Positions 1 through 10,184 of a stretch of DNA of 64,000 nt are shown in pieces; within the stretch, counting starts at the first letter, position 1; each line of letters begins with the position of its first letter. The notes under the pieces were generated by a model. That model was not told where the DNA came from. It saw nothing but the letters and a program-made list of their open reading frames with translations, and did no database searches. The DNA is from Halichondria panicea (Eukaryota > Porifera > Demospongiae > Suberitida > Halichondriidae): contig NC_087383.1 of NCBI RefSeq assembly GCF_963675165.1, forward strand, positions 3,130,979 through 3,194,978, in the 5' to 3' direction. Made by a program: the position numbers and the translations under genes.

Positions 1-379
1 AATATGCTTCTATCAAAATGGTCCCTCATAAACATCTAAACTGCATCACATAATTAAACTCCATAAAATAGATTTATGAAAATGTTGCTATAATAATGTA
101 AAATGATTATGCCCACAGGACTAGGAAGGATGAGTGAGTGGTGGGGAAATGGGCAACAATTATCATTACATGCGTCAATAATATGGATGGATTGCCTGAA
201 TAAAATCTACCACATGTCTTATAAATCACTACATATACCGCGGTAAATAAATTATCATGATCATAAAGAAAATATGCGACTACCGACTCGCAAAAAGAAG
301 TGAGGTGCTCCTCCACCACACAACAAAGAAAGAGCAATTATAATTATGACCCCTAATTTTGAAATCTTGGTGTTGTAAT

Positions 380-780
380 GGTGAACGAGGAGGCGAGAAT
401 TGGGCTTGAAAAGATTCCCGTCTTTACTTTTTTTCTATAAAACCTCTATGGTGTTGAAACTATTGGAGGAGGTTGGAACAGCACTCCCTCAGAGTTGCAC
501 CCAGACGAAGCTGGAACTGATTCAACAGGTTAATTGCTGTGAAGGAAGAAGAGATACTGAAAGAGTTGCCAATGAGAAGCAAGCTCAAATTGACACGAAC
601 AAAGTACTGCACTTGGAGGAAATTGAACGAAGGGATGTTGGAATCAATCATTTAAAGATAATTATCTGGTCAAGTAAATGAAACATTGATCGTCTTCAAG
701 CTGAGAAACGAGAGCAAGTTTGTGGACTGGAAAGAACTGACCACTCTCCAAAGGGGCGCCGTTGCCCCTATCAACACCTT
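380..780 (+). pseudogene. Coiled-coil gene fragment, copy 1
   Basis: This is a short degenerate coding remnant. Its best-preserved part reads as a charged heptad-like helix rich in E, K, Q and R (for example ANEKQAQIDTNKVLHLEEI). The same sequence recurs, better preserved, at 15,835-16,260, where Kelch-like fragments follow it. Frame changes are needed to keep the helix open, no start or splice signals are convincing, and only about 90 residues are uninterrupted. I read it as one end of a coiled-coil/Kelch family gene carried in a tandem repeat unit. The coiled-coil assignment is seen directly; the link to Kelch is inferred from the second copy. Confidence 0.5.
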
Positions 781-1740
781 CGCTTATGAATCGTATGTAA
801 GCTTCTATCATATACTATATCCGTAAGGTACTTAACGCATAAGCGTGCATCACCCATTTGGGTGTTTAGTTTCGTAAATGAATTCGAAATTAATCTGGAA
901 AATAAGCCTAATGTTGGATATGGTAATTAGGACACATGCTTCAGATGGCCACAATATTTACTGTATTATTTTAGGCTACACTGTATGCATGTACGTATAG
1001 TCATTGTGTATTATAGCTCAGGGCTACATCTACTGTATGTATAGTTCTGAGCAATTGTACGGCAATGTGAGCTTTTGTCCTATACTATATCTGTAAAGCT
1101 ACTTAACGCATAAGCGTGCACTCATCCATTTAGGTGTTTAGTTTCGTGACACATGCTTCAGTTTTGCTTCAGTTTGCTGTATTATTTTAGGCTATGAATT
1201 CAAACTAATCTGTATTAGTGAAATTGAGCCTATAGTGTTGGATATGGTTTGGACACATGCTTCAGTTTTGCTTCAGTTTGCTGTATTATTTTAGGCTACA
1301 CTGTATGCATGTACGTATACATGTAGTCATTGTGTATTATAGCTCAGGGCTACACCTACTGTACAACTCTGAGCAATTGTACGTCAATTCATAGCTCAAT
1401 TCATTGTCATGGCTTTAGTTTTCCCAACCTCCCTCGTCTCAGGGTTGTGAGTTTTTAGAGCCCCCGCCCCTAACGAGTACAAACTGGTGGTGGAAGGTCT
1501 GGTACCAATATCACTACGAACTGCTCAAGTCAGTCAGTATATATAAGTACTAACTAATAAATGGTAATACGTTTTACTTATTAAACATAGCTTGGTCTTG
1601 GAAATGATTATATGTAAAGTGTGTGTTTGTGTTCATAGGTTACTGAGATTGCTATATAAGCTGATGACAGCGTATTGGTTACTGAGATTGCTATAAGCTG
1701 ATGACAGCGTATATTCGCCTGGTGCATGGTGATTCAGAAT
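720..1740. repeat. Repeat-unit module A, copy 1
   Basis: This non-coding block is repeated with small indels at about 9,118-9,790. Shared landmarks are GTGGACTGGAA followed by GAACTGACCACTCTCC, the text around TTAGGACACATGCTTCAG, and AGCTCAGGGCTACA. Part of it is also repeated internally (about 940-1,070 and 1,250-1,390). It precedes the first transporter gene just as the other copy precedes the second, so it belongs to the tandemly duplicated unit. No coding potential was seen. Confidence 0.75.
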
Positions 1741-1890
1741 GAAGTGATAATTCAATTTAAATTCAACATGCAAAACATTTTTATGCGGATCATGAAGTTA
1801 CCCAAGACATAAGCTAGTTTTCTTTAGATCTAGATATACTTGAATTTGTATATAGAAGTACAAGTGTATGTGAAATAATAGTAGAGAGTT

Positions 1891-2030
1891 TTTTTGTTTT
1901 TTTTTTTTTTTTGACAATTTGGCAAAGCCAGGATACAATAAAAATAGCAGAAGCTAATAAGTTAGTACCCTAAAAAAATATATATATATATATATACACA
2001 TGTATATATATATAATTATATATATATAGT
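1891..2030. repeat. Poly-T and (TA)n low-complexity tract
   Basis: A long T run near 1,891-1,912 is followed by an alternating TA tract around 1,977-2,030. There is no gene; this is simple sequence. Confidence 0.8.
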
Positions 2031-2528
2031 GTAACTACCTATTCAAAGAATGCTAAGTACTACAGGGTCATTAAGCATAGATTTATAATTTTAAGGGAGT
2101 ACAAGTGCTGATTATAAGTTCACAATTTGCCATAATCCTGTTCCACAGTTCAATGGTCCTTGGGAAAAAGGAGTTACTATGGACCGATGTTCTGCATGAT
2201 ACTGGAGTCAGAGACAGATTGTTGAGAGTGGGCATGGCAGGAGAGAGCTCCAATAACGTCTGTATGTATTATTATGATACAGCATTATGCTGTGTCAAAA
2301 TACTATTTCCCTGTTGAAAGCATGATCTTGTTGTTGAGTGTTGTTGTCAATTCATTTTCGTTGTTTACAGAGTACGTACAACTACATCTATTGTTTATAT
2401 TTCGATGTTATTGACACTGTACGCTTAACTATACACCTGTCCCCTCAATTCATTTTCGTTGTTTACAGAGTACGTAGAACTACATCTATTGTTTATAATT
2501 ATTTCAATGTTATTCTAACTTGTTGACA

Positions 2529-4474
2529 CTCAGTGGCGGATCCAGAGGTAGTTCGTTGGGTTCGTACGAACTACCCTTCCACTAAGTTGATACTTTATAT
2601 TTAATACACCTGGCTTGCTAGCTAGCTAGTAGCTTACTGTCATGACAATAGGGTACAAAGTTCTCTCTGCATAATGTGAGGGTGGGGCTGGTACTCTCTG
2701 CATAATATGAGGGTGGGGCTGGCTATATTGACTCATCCAGCCACGTGGTCGCAGTGATAAGCCTGGCCATGAATCCTAACAAAAGGTCTAGATTGCAACC
2801 CTCCATTGACTCCTGGTTTAAGAAGAGTAAAGTTTCAGGTAAGGGAGAGTTCATGGCACTGCATACTGAATGATAGACACTGTATAGATTAATTATAATT
2901 GCTATAATAATAAACTAGTGTTCAAGCTGGCGCTGTGCTAATGCCTCTCGCCATGTTTTTGCTTTCGCTCAAAAGTATTAGAGTGTTATCTATAATGAAT
3001 TTTATATTAAAGTTAGCTTATCTATATAAAGTCACTGAGAAGAAAAGACTTATTTACATGCATCTATTGTAAGTTATTATTTTTTGTATTATGTGGCTTA
3101 CCAGGACATCAAGAAAGAAGAAAATTGATTCTTCCAGGATCTGTAGTTCAGTGTATATAATATCTAAGAAGAAAAGACCTGTGTACATGCATATTGTTAT
3201 CTATATTGTTATATGGTAGTGTTTTGTGGCTTACCAGGCCCTCAAGACAAAGATGATTCTGCCAGGAGGATCTGGATCTGGATCTTGGATACCGTATAGC
3301 GCGAAATTTTCGAGGGGCTTAATTTTCGTGGATTTCGTGGGTAGCAATCCTACACGAAAATTAAGTCCACGAAAATCGTTCTTTACCTGCTATAACGTGC
3401 AAGATTTAAAGGCGTGGCTTCCGGTAAGCAGTCATTCCGCGAACATTGTGCAACGAAAATACTTTTAGAGGCCAATCCACGAAATATAAGTGCCTCGAAA
3501 ATTTCGCGCTATACGGTATTATTTTCTCACACATGGGGAATGAGCGCGCATGCGCATTACATCCACAGGAATAATTAAAGGGTGTGTCCAAAGAGATCAA
3601 TTTTACAAATGGCTACTGTACTGCTAGCTAGCTGTTTTAACAGATATTTTCTGAGTATTGTAGCTAACAAAAAGCTAGCGCTTTAGTGCAAGGCTAACTC
3701 ATATGTTGAATAGAAAGTTTGTGCGGACAGATGATGCTATGAAAGATTCTGAAGAGACTGCAACAGCCTTCAATGTGAGTCAAACTAGCCATAACTCGAG
3801 AAAGAAGCTTTAGTTTGCTAATCCACGAATCAAAATCCAAGAGAACGTGGCTAGAAGCCTATAGAAGCTGTTAGTTTTCGTCGCATTGTAACCGTTGAGC
3901 AGTTATAGCTGGAATACACACACACACACACAGACAGACACACACACAGTCAGCTTTACCGTATCCCTCGTGCGGCTACGCCTCGAGGCATAATTATATT
4001 GACTAATATAATAATCTAGATGATGCGTCAAGTCTACAGCCAGTCTCCTCTTCAAGAGAACCACCAGCCACCATCGTCTCTCCTCCAGTCATCAACGTCT
4101 CTCCTCCAGTCACAACCATCTCTCCTCCAGTCACAACTATCTCTCTACTGAAACCACCAGCCACCTCCATCACCCCTCCGTGTTCATCGAAGCAAGCAAC
4201 GAGATCTTCCGCTGAGGATCAGCCAATGGACATTGGTTGCTCTCCTGAAAGAGAAGAAAGTGCAATCACTATCCCAGAGCATGAGAATGGCTTTGCCTTG
4301 TGTTCTTTCAGATATTATAATAATTGTTTTTGTTGAAGGGGAATGTGGTTAATTAATGGGCGTGGCATGTAAAAGGGGGCGTGGTCAGCCAAAAATTTCG
4401 GCGCTACGCGCCGAGTGACACTTCTGGTCCGTGGGAAAAGAACCCCCCTTCCCTAAATCCTGGATCCGCCCCTG
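2529..4474 (+). mobile_element. hAT-like DNA transposon, decayed
   Basis: The ends are an inverted repeat: CAGTGGCGGATCCAG at 2,529 and, in reverse complement, CAGGGGCGGATCCAG at the right end. CAG-starting ends with a GGCGGATCC core are typical of hAT elements. The insertion is flanked by TGACACT, and the paralogous unit shows the unfilled site TTGTTGACACTGTA near 10,053-10,065. Inside, a peptide beginning MNPNKRSRLQPSIDSWFKK (about 2,771) and a Pro/Ser/Thr-rich stretch (4,030-4,300) resemble the N-terminal part of hAT/ZMYM-type transposases. No catalytic domain is present, so it is a non-autonomous or deleted copy. Confidence 0.75.
3290..3518. mobile_element. TA-flanked MITE nested in the hAT element
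   Basis: A 229-bp element with perfect terminal inverted repeats of about 26 bp, starting TACCGTATAGCGCGAAATTT and ending with its exact complement (3,493-3,518). It is flanked by TA, as expected for Tc1/mariner-type insertion. It lies inside the hAT remnant, so it inserted later. It encodes no protein. Confidence 0.85.
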
Positions 4475-4519
4475 ACACTGTACGCTTAACTATACACTTG
4501 TCCCCTTTGAATACGTATT

Positions 4520-5382
4520 AGTAAAACCAGTAGGTTTTACATAGGATTGGCAGTGGGTTTGCCCGTGTTTAGCAATATTTCAATTATTTTGACTCATGTT
4601 CAAACTGTTCTATCTCTGCAGGGAAAGGCCACATCAAGAAACTGGCTGAACAGATAGTTTATTTAGCCTTTTCTCTCTTTGTATCTCTCATTTCATAATC
4701 CATAAACATTTTAATGAATGAATATTTTCATTTTAAAAATTGCACTATTTCAACGTTTCACCGCTCTTTGTCTGACTGACTAAGTAAGTAAGTAAGTAAG
4801 TAAGTGAGTAAGTAAGTAAGTTTCTTGCCCAGCATTTACTCCAAGTACAGCCATCTCCAGGACATTCTGCACAGGGTTTCCAAACGACTACAACCTGGAT
4901 TACAAAGCGCTTCTTCAGATTTGCGATTGCTTCCACGAGGCAGATGACCTCTCAGTCTCTATTTCTCTTACCTAGACAATTCCGCCATCTTTAATGACTC
5001 AGCAATTGCGTTGTGGCCAATAATAATAGATAGGCGTGGCTAATAAACCGTGCGCCTAAAATCAGTGCAGCAGTGCTTTTCCAGAGCCTGAGGTGTTCCT
5101 TTTCTTCACACTGTTCAGCTCTAGCTCCCTTTCTCTGACAGGCATGCTATATGCACTGGCTAGATATCATGCTCTTAAAATGGCTGTCATTTAATACTGA
5201 TTCGCAAATTCAACATAGGGTCTAATTATCAAGCAATAAATTATTACTCATTATACTATAATTATTAGTCCAGAGATATTCGAGAAGATATCTGATTAGT
5301 CCTGTCTTCTCTTCTTGTACTGCCTCTTGACGTTCCACTTATGCATGTCATGATACGTAAACTGTACTGAAAAAGAAAGGGA
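4520..5382. other. Unit-specific insert, no gene seen
   Basis: This stretch, together with the inverted repeat that follows, is absent from the second transporter unit, where GAATACGTA runs straight into the TATATA before the gene. It contains a (TAAG)n run at about 4,782-4,820. A possible splice acceptor near 4,620 precedes a short open stretch (KGHIKKLAEQ) that I cannot assign. No complete ORF or element ends were recognised. Confidence 0.4.
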
Positions 5383-5815
5383 ATCCGACTAGAAAAACAT
5401 TTGCAATGTGAAAAATTGCTAGGATTGGCCAGGGGAACCACAAAAAAGCGTGGGAACAAGAAATCAGACAAGAGCATAACTCCAATCCGTTACAACGTCA
5501 TGAACATGTACAATACATAGTATATTAAATAATAGACTGTGTTCCAGATCCACCTATCAGCTTCCATCCACCACATCATTCCATGCAGTCACCAGTACGG
5601 TCTGTGCATGTATAGGGATTGGTCATCACTCCACCAGTAAAAATTGCGTGGCATATTGGCTGGGAAAACATGGGAAAACTACCAGTATACATGTGATTGA
5701 CGTTGTAACGGATTGGAGTTATGCTCTTGTCTGATTTCTTGTTCCCACGCTTTTTTGTGGTTCCCCTGGCCAATCCTAGCAATTTTTCACATTGCAAATG
5801 TTTTTCTAGTCGGAT
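5383..5815. repeat. Perfect 118-bp inverted repeat with 197-bp spacer
   Basis: Bases 5,383-5,500 and 5,698-5,815 read as exact reverse complements over 118 bp, and similarity continues weakly into the spacer (CATGTA on both sides). The right arm ends 78 bp before the ATG of the first transporter gene. The second transporter lacks it. A transcript through it would form a long perfect hairpin. It could be the ends of a foldback element or a recent inverted duplication. Confidence 0.9.
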
Positions 5816-5893
5816 ATATATATATATAGCGTTACAGCAGCGCTATTGTATAGAGGTTAAGCAGATCTAGCTTGCTAAGTGTACAGAAAAAAA

Positions 5894-7441
5894 ATGAGCT
5901 GTAAATACAGAGTGAGAAAGTTCTACTCAAAGGGAGCCTACCTTGTGCTAGCTTGGACACTGCTTGTGAGTGCTGCAGCTAGTGTTGGCTATAGCTTAAT
6001 CCTATCGGTTTCTACCGACTATTCAGATTGGCTAAGTGCAATACCACTGTCGTTATTTCTATTCCTAACGTTTTTTCTCGGATTACTAGCCAATTACAAG
6101 CTTCAAGATTACACAATAATAAGGATCGGAACTATCACCCTATTTTTTGTAACAATGATTATCAGCGTATACGTCCTAATCCTAGGTTCTGGGCTAGAAC
6201 ACCGCTTTGAAAAGTACACACTTCTCAATGAAATCGTATTCTGTATAGTGGTGTGTGTGTTGTTGGTGGCGCTGACATGTTTTGTCTGCACACTACAACT
6301 AGGCCTGGATCAGATGCCTGATGCTTCGTCTTCTAGCATCACTAGTTTTATCGCTTGGTATGTGTTCAGTATAAGTGCTGGCTTTTGGATTGGGGAGTCT
6401 TTGTATGTTGTCTTGAAGGATAATTGTTTCGGATTAGTTGAAGATTTAGTAAGTGTTGCCCAGCTTTATAGTCTGTGTGCTGCTTTATTTGCAAGTCTTA
6501 TTCTTGTTCTCGACCTCCTTTTCGCTAAAAGCTGGTTGATTATCGAGCCTAACCAACCAAAATCGTTTACATTGATCTACTGTGTTCTTAAGTTTGCTGT
6601 AAAGCACAAGGCTCCTCTCAATCGCAGTGCTCTCACATACTGGGAGGAAGACATACCTTCAAGAATGGACCTGGGAAAGGCGAGATATGGTGGACCATTC
6701 ACTACAGAACAAGTTGAAGACGTGAAATCAATTCTACGATTGTTTGCTATGAGCCTACCCTTGTGGTTAATGCTGTTTGCACTTGCTTTTAATCCTACAT
6801 TTCATGGCATTGCACTACAGCATCACATTGTCAAGTTTCCTAATCTCACCACCTGCGAATCTGACATGCTTTTCTCTTTCACATACAGTGGTTATTGGTG
6901 GTCTATGATCAATATCCTGGTTAATGAATTCTTTTTCTACCCGCTTTTCAGAGATAAATTTCCAAGTATTCTCAAAAGAATCGGTGTTGGTTCCTTCCTT
7001 TCTCTAGTTTTGAGTGTAGGTTATATTATTCTAGAATCCTTTCAGATTTCTTACAGTTATGAGGCAATCGAATTGGTAAAAAGTCTTACATCTTTCGCAT
7101 TGAGTGGTTTGCTGTCAAATTTTTTTCTGTGTGCAATACTCGAGTTAGTTTGTGCTCAGGCCCCATACAACATGCGAAGATTATTTGCTGTGTATATGCT
7201 TATTAATTATGTGACCGCTTCAATTGCTGGCATTTATGGAAGTGGTGAAATACACCTAACAAATAATACAATGGTGCTAATCATGTTTGGAATCAAGGCC
7301 GCTATGAGTCTGCTTGGATTTGTCTTGTACTGCCTCCTGGCTCGCTGGTACAAGAGGAGAGTTAGAGACGAGGACTACAATGCACACAGAGTGGTGGAGG
7401 AGGTCTATGATCGATATCTAAATCCAAGCATTACTAATTAA
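5894..7441 (+). CDS. SLC15/POT-like proton-coupled transporter, copy 1
   Basis: An intronless ORF of 515 residues from ATG at 5,894; upstream in-frame sequence from 5,879 has only a GTG and is not used. The protein is very hydrophobic, with about 12 membrane segments, as in the major facilitator superfamily. Two places match the POT/PTR (SLC15) peptide-transporter family: a GLDQMPDA stretch at about residues 137-144, equivalent to the family's (A)DQ motif in TM5, and GGPFTTEQVEDVK at about 266-278, the loop before the second half. The usual ExxER proton motif of TM1 is not visible, so substrate and proton coupling are uncertain. It would act in the plasma or endolysosomal membrane. The paralogue at 10,185 differs at about 32 positions. 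Confidence 0.8.
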   Translation: MSCKYRVRKFYSKGAYLVLAWTLLVSAAASVGYSLILSVSTDYSDWLSAIPLSLFLFLTFFLGLLANYKLQDYTIIRIGTITLFFVTMIISVYVLILGSGLEHRFEKYTLLNEIVFCIVVCVLLVALTCFVCTLQLGLDQMPDASSSSITSFIAWYVFSISAGFWIGESLYVVLKDNCFGLVEDLVSVAQLYSLCAALFASLILVLDLLFAKSWLIIEPNQPKSFTLIYCVLKFAVKHKAPLNRSALTYWEEDIPSRMDLGKARYGGPFTTEQVEDVKSILRLFAMSLPLWLMLFALAFNPTFHGIALQHHIVKFPNLTTCESDMLFSFTYSGYWWSMINILVNEFFFYPLFRDKFPSILKRIGVGSFLSLVLSVGYIILESFQISYSYEAIELVKSLTSFALSGLLSNFFLCAILELVCAQAPYNMRRLFAVYMLINYVTASIAGIYGSGEIHLTNNTMVLIMFGIKAAMSLLGFVLYCLLARWYKRRVRDEDYNAHRVVEEVYDRYLNPSITN

Positions 7442-7799
7442 GTAGGCGAACGTTACATATATATATTTATTGTAATTTACTTTTGATACACACGCAGTAA
7501 ACAATATCATCATATCACCTATATTATACTGTTTCAAGTATCAGATTAGTATTCAGTCAATACCGATATTAATTCCTAATACAATACCAAATCCTTGAAC
7601 TTACTACAAGTAGTATTAATGAAAAGCAGTAAATAAATGTAGTGCATGACTGCATGTGGTATGTTATAATAATGCTATGTATGACACACTTAGCACACCT
7701 ATACAGTAGAGAGTAGAATACCAAAAATGTGTGAGTAGTTGTACTTAAATGTAAATATCTTATGATTGGAAGAAAATCTGCTGATACCATTGCTAGGTG
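7442..7799. other. 3' flank of transporter copy 1
   Basis: AT-rich sequence shared in part with the 3' flank of the second copy (GATACACACGCAGTAAACAATATCATCAT). It is probably the 3' UTR and downstream spacer. No separate gene was seen. Confidence 0.4.
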
Positions 7800-8181
7800 A
7801 ATGAATAAGCTACAACATATTCAAAAGTGCTTCCATGACAACATAAGGTGGACCCTCCTCCATTCTATGCGATTGGTAATCCTATATATACTGAGAGACT
7901 TAGAACTCTATTTTGTGGCAAATGGTATCACACAGCGAGCAACGCTCCTCACAATTTCTAGTCCGTCCACTTACCAATTCTTCAAGGTTCTATATTGGCA
8001 CCAATCAGACCCACTGACAAAACCTTTGCCCAACTCGTCACACTGGTACAAAAACACCAACACTTGGCTGACTCCTTCTGCAATAGTGCAGCAATTCAAG
8101 TTCAATACGAGAATTCAGCAACAAGGGAGACAGTCAGCGATTACGAAAGACTGCACAGTACTGCAATTATGGAGATAGATC
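7800..8181 (+). mobile_element. Ty3/gypsy gag remnant, copy 1
   Basis: Two overlapping frames together resemble the capsid part of Ty3/gypsy Gag. One contains ERLELYF-like and GVTQRA-like stretches; the other has PTDKTFAQL and a downstream KFNTR motif. Frameshifts separate the pieces, so it is dead. The same remnant occurs at 12,796-13,180, again downstream of a transporter gene. Confidence 0.65.
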
Positions 8182-8191
8182 TACCGACTAG

Positions 8192-8431
8192 TTGTCCGAC
8201 AATTTATCACTAAAACATAACTTTTGCCGCACAAACTTACTCCGACACTTCTACTACAATCGTTTGCCTAGACTTTGGAATAGCCTACCTTCAATAGATA
8301 CTTCACTCTCAAGTCAAACAATCAAGAAACAAATCAAGGAATTCATGTGGCTGCAATTTAGGCTAAATTTTGACCCTGTGCTTGTTTCATTTAAAATGTC
8401 CCTGCAACAAGTGCCAACTTTAATTATGTGA
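8192..8431 (+). mobile_element. LINE reverse-transcriptase C-terminal tail, copy 1
   Basis: The frame contains FYYNRLPRLWNSLPS followed by a basic helix, the characteristic C-terminal tail of many animal non-LTR retrotransposon ORF2 proteins (pattern R-x-W-N-S-L-P). Only the last 70 or so residues remain. It sits between Ty3/gypsy gag and pol remnants, suggesting that a 5'-truncated LINE landed in a gypsy copy before the unit was duplicated. Confidence 0.6.
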
Positions 8432-8639
8432 TTATGGCAACCTGTCTCTAACAGGCTTGCCATCAGCATTACTAAGTCAGTGCTACATGCATACATCATG
8501 TATTTTGTCCTTAATGCTGAAAAATCATATTGAATTGATGAAAAATTTTACGGGATTGTCTAGTTTGTGAAGTTCGAAAAGTACTGTTGCCAGACACTAT
8601 GCTCACATTCGATAGAGCTATATACCTGCAGCAAAAGTA

Positions 8640-9000
8640 GTATATTGTGAAAGTGGACACAGGAGTGGGCCTCATGGTCAGCCTGAAGATCGAAGAAACC
8701 GCTCAACTAGAAAAGTTGGGGATATATGCGGTACCGCAGATGGATTACAACCGGAAAACTCGAAGATAAAAGCTCTGAGAGATGTTGAATGTTTTTTTAG
8801 GTTTGTTAAACTATTACGGGAAATTTATCCCTAACTTGTCCACTCTGTTAGCACCTCTTTTTTGATGTTTTGTATGATGGTGAGGAATCGATAAAAACCC
8901 TGGAAGAGTTAGTGCCACCATTGTGATATTTGTCACATGCAGATCAAGGAACCTTCCTCCTGGCATGTCACCACAATCCAATCTTGGGAATGGCAGTGCA
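8640..9000 (+). mobile_element. Ty3/gypsy pol remnant, copy 1
   Basis: A broken reading frame holds GLLNYYGKFIPNLSTLLAPL, the conserved thumb/connection region of Ty3/gypsy reverse transcriptase, followed by scraps resembling the start of RNase H. Stops and frame changes occur throughout. A second copy lies at 14,225-14,640. Confidence 0.7.
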
Positions 9001-9004
9001 GCCG

Positions 9005-9800
9005 CTATAGACTAGTATAGTATATGCTCATAATGTATACTCTGACAGACAAATTAAAACAGAAGAAAGAACTGGTGGAGCAAACGGATGCATGCAGTAT
9101 ACCTATAATAATTATGTGGACTGGAAGAACTGACCACTCTCCAAAGGGGTTACCCCTATCAACACCTTTGCTTATGAATCGTATGTAAGGTTCTATCATA
9201 CTATATCCGTAAAGCTACTTAATGCATAAGCGTGCGCTCACCCACTTGGGTGTTTAGTTTCGTGAATGAATTCAAACTAATCTGTATTAGTGAAATTGAG
9301 CCTAATGTTGGATATGGTAATTAGGACACATGCTTCAGTTGGCCAATATTTACTGTATTATTTTAGGCTACACTGTATGCATGTACGTATAGTCATTGTG
9401 TATTATAGCTCAGGGCTACACCTATACTGTATGTATAGTTCTGAGCAATTGTACGTCAATTCAGTCATAGCTCAATTCATTGTAATGGCTTTAGTTTTCC
9501 CAAGTACCCCTCTCGTCTCAGGATTGTGAGTTTTTTGGAGCCCCCACCCCTAACGAGTACAAACTGGTAGTGGAAGGTCTGACACCAATATCACTACGAA
9601 CTACTCAAATCAGTCAGTAAGTATATTAACTATACATAATAAATGGTGATAGCTACGTTAAACATAGCTTGGTCTTGGAAATGATTATATGTAAAGTGTG
9701 TGTGTTTGTGTGCGTATAGGTTACTGAGATTGCTATTATAAGCTGGTGACAGTGTATTTGCCTGATGCATGCCATGGTGATTCAGCATGCATACAGAACA
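9005..9800. repeat. Repeat-unit module A, copy 2
   Basis: A copy of the block at about 720-1,740, here lacking the coiled-coil remnant upstream. It starts with a segment (GACTAGTATAGTATATGCTC) that matches the sequence flanking the MITE at 14,791-15,203 and so marks the unit boundary. No gene was seen. Confidence 0.7.
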
Positions 9801-10184
9801 TTTTTATGCAGATCATGAAGTTACCCAAAATTCATAAGCTAGTTTTCTTTATAGTGATCTAGAATGAATTTGAATTTGTGTATTATAGGAGTACAATTAG
9901 TGTATTGAAAATAGTATCATGACACAGTCATAATACTATTTCACTGTCGAAAGCATGATCTTGTTGTTGTGCAGTCAGTTCATTTTCATTGTTTACAGAG
10001 TACGTAGAACTACATCTATCGTTTTTTTATTTCAAAGTCAGTTATTCTAACTTGTTGACACTGTATGCTTAACTATACACCTGTCCCCTTTTATCATTAC
10101 TGAATACGTATATATATAATAGCGTTACAGCAGCGCTATTGTAGAAGTTAAGCAGATCTAGCTTGCTCAGTGTACAGAAAAAAA

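Noticed and set aside
5879-5893. Upstream GTG start for transporter copy 1 (and 10,170 for copy 2)
   Set aside because: Animal genes start at ATG; the first in-frame ATG is 15 bases downstream in both copies.
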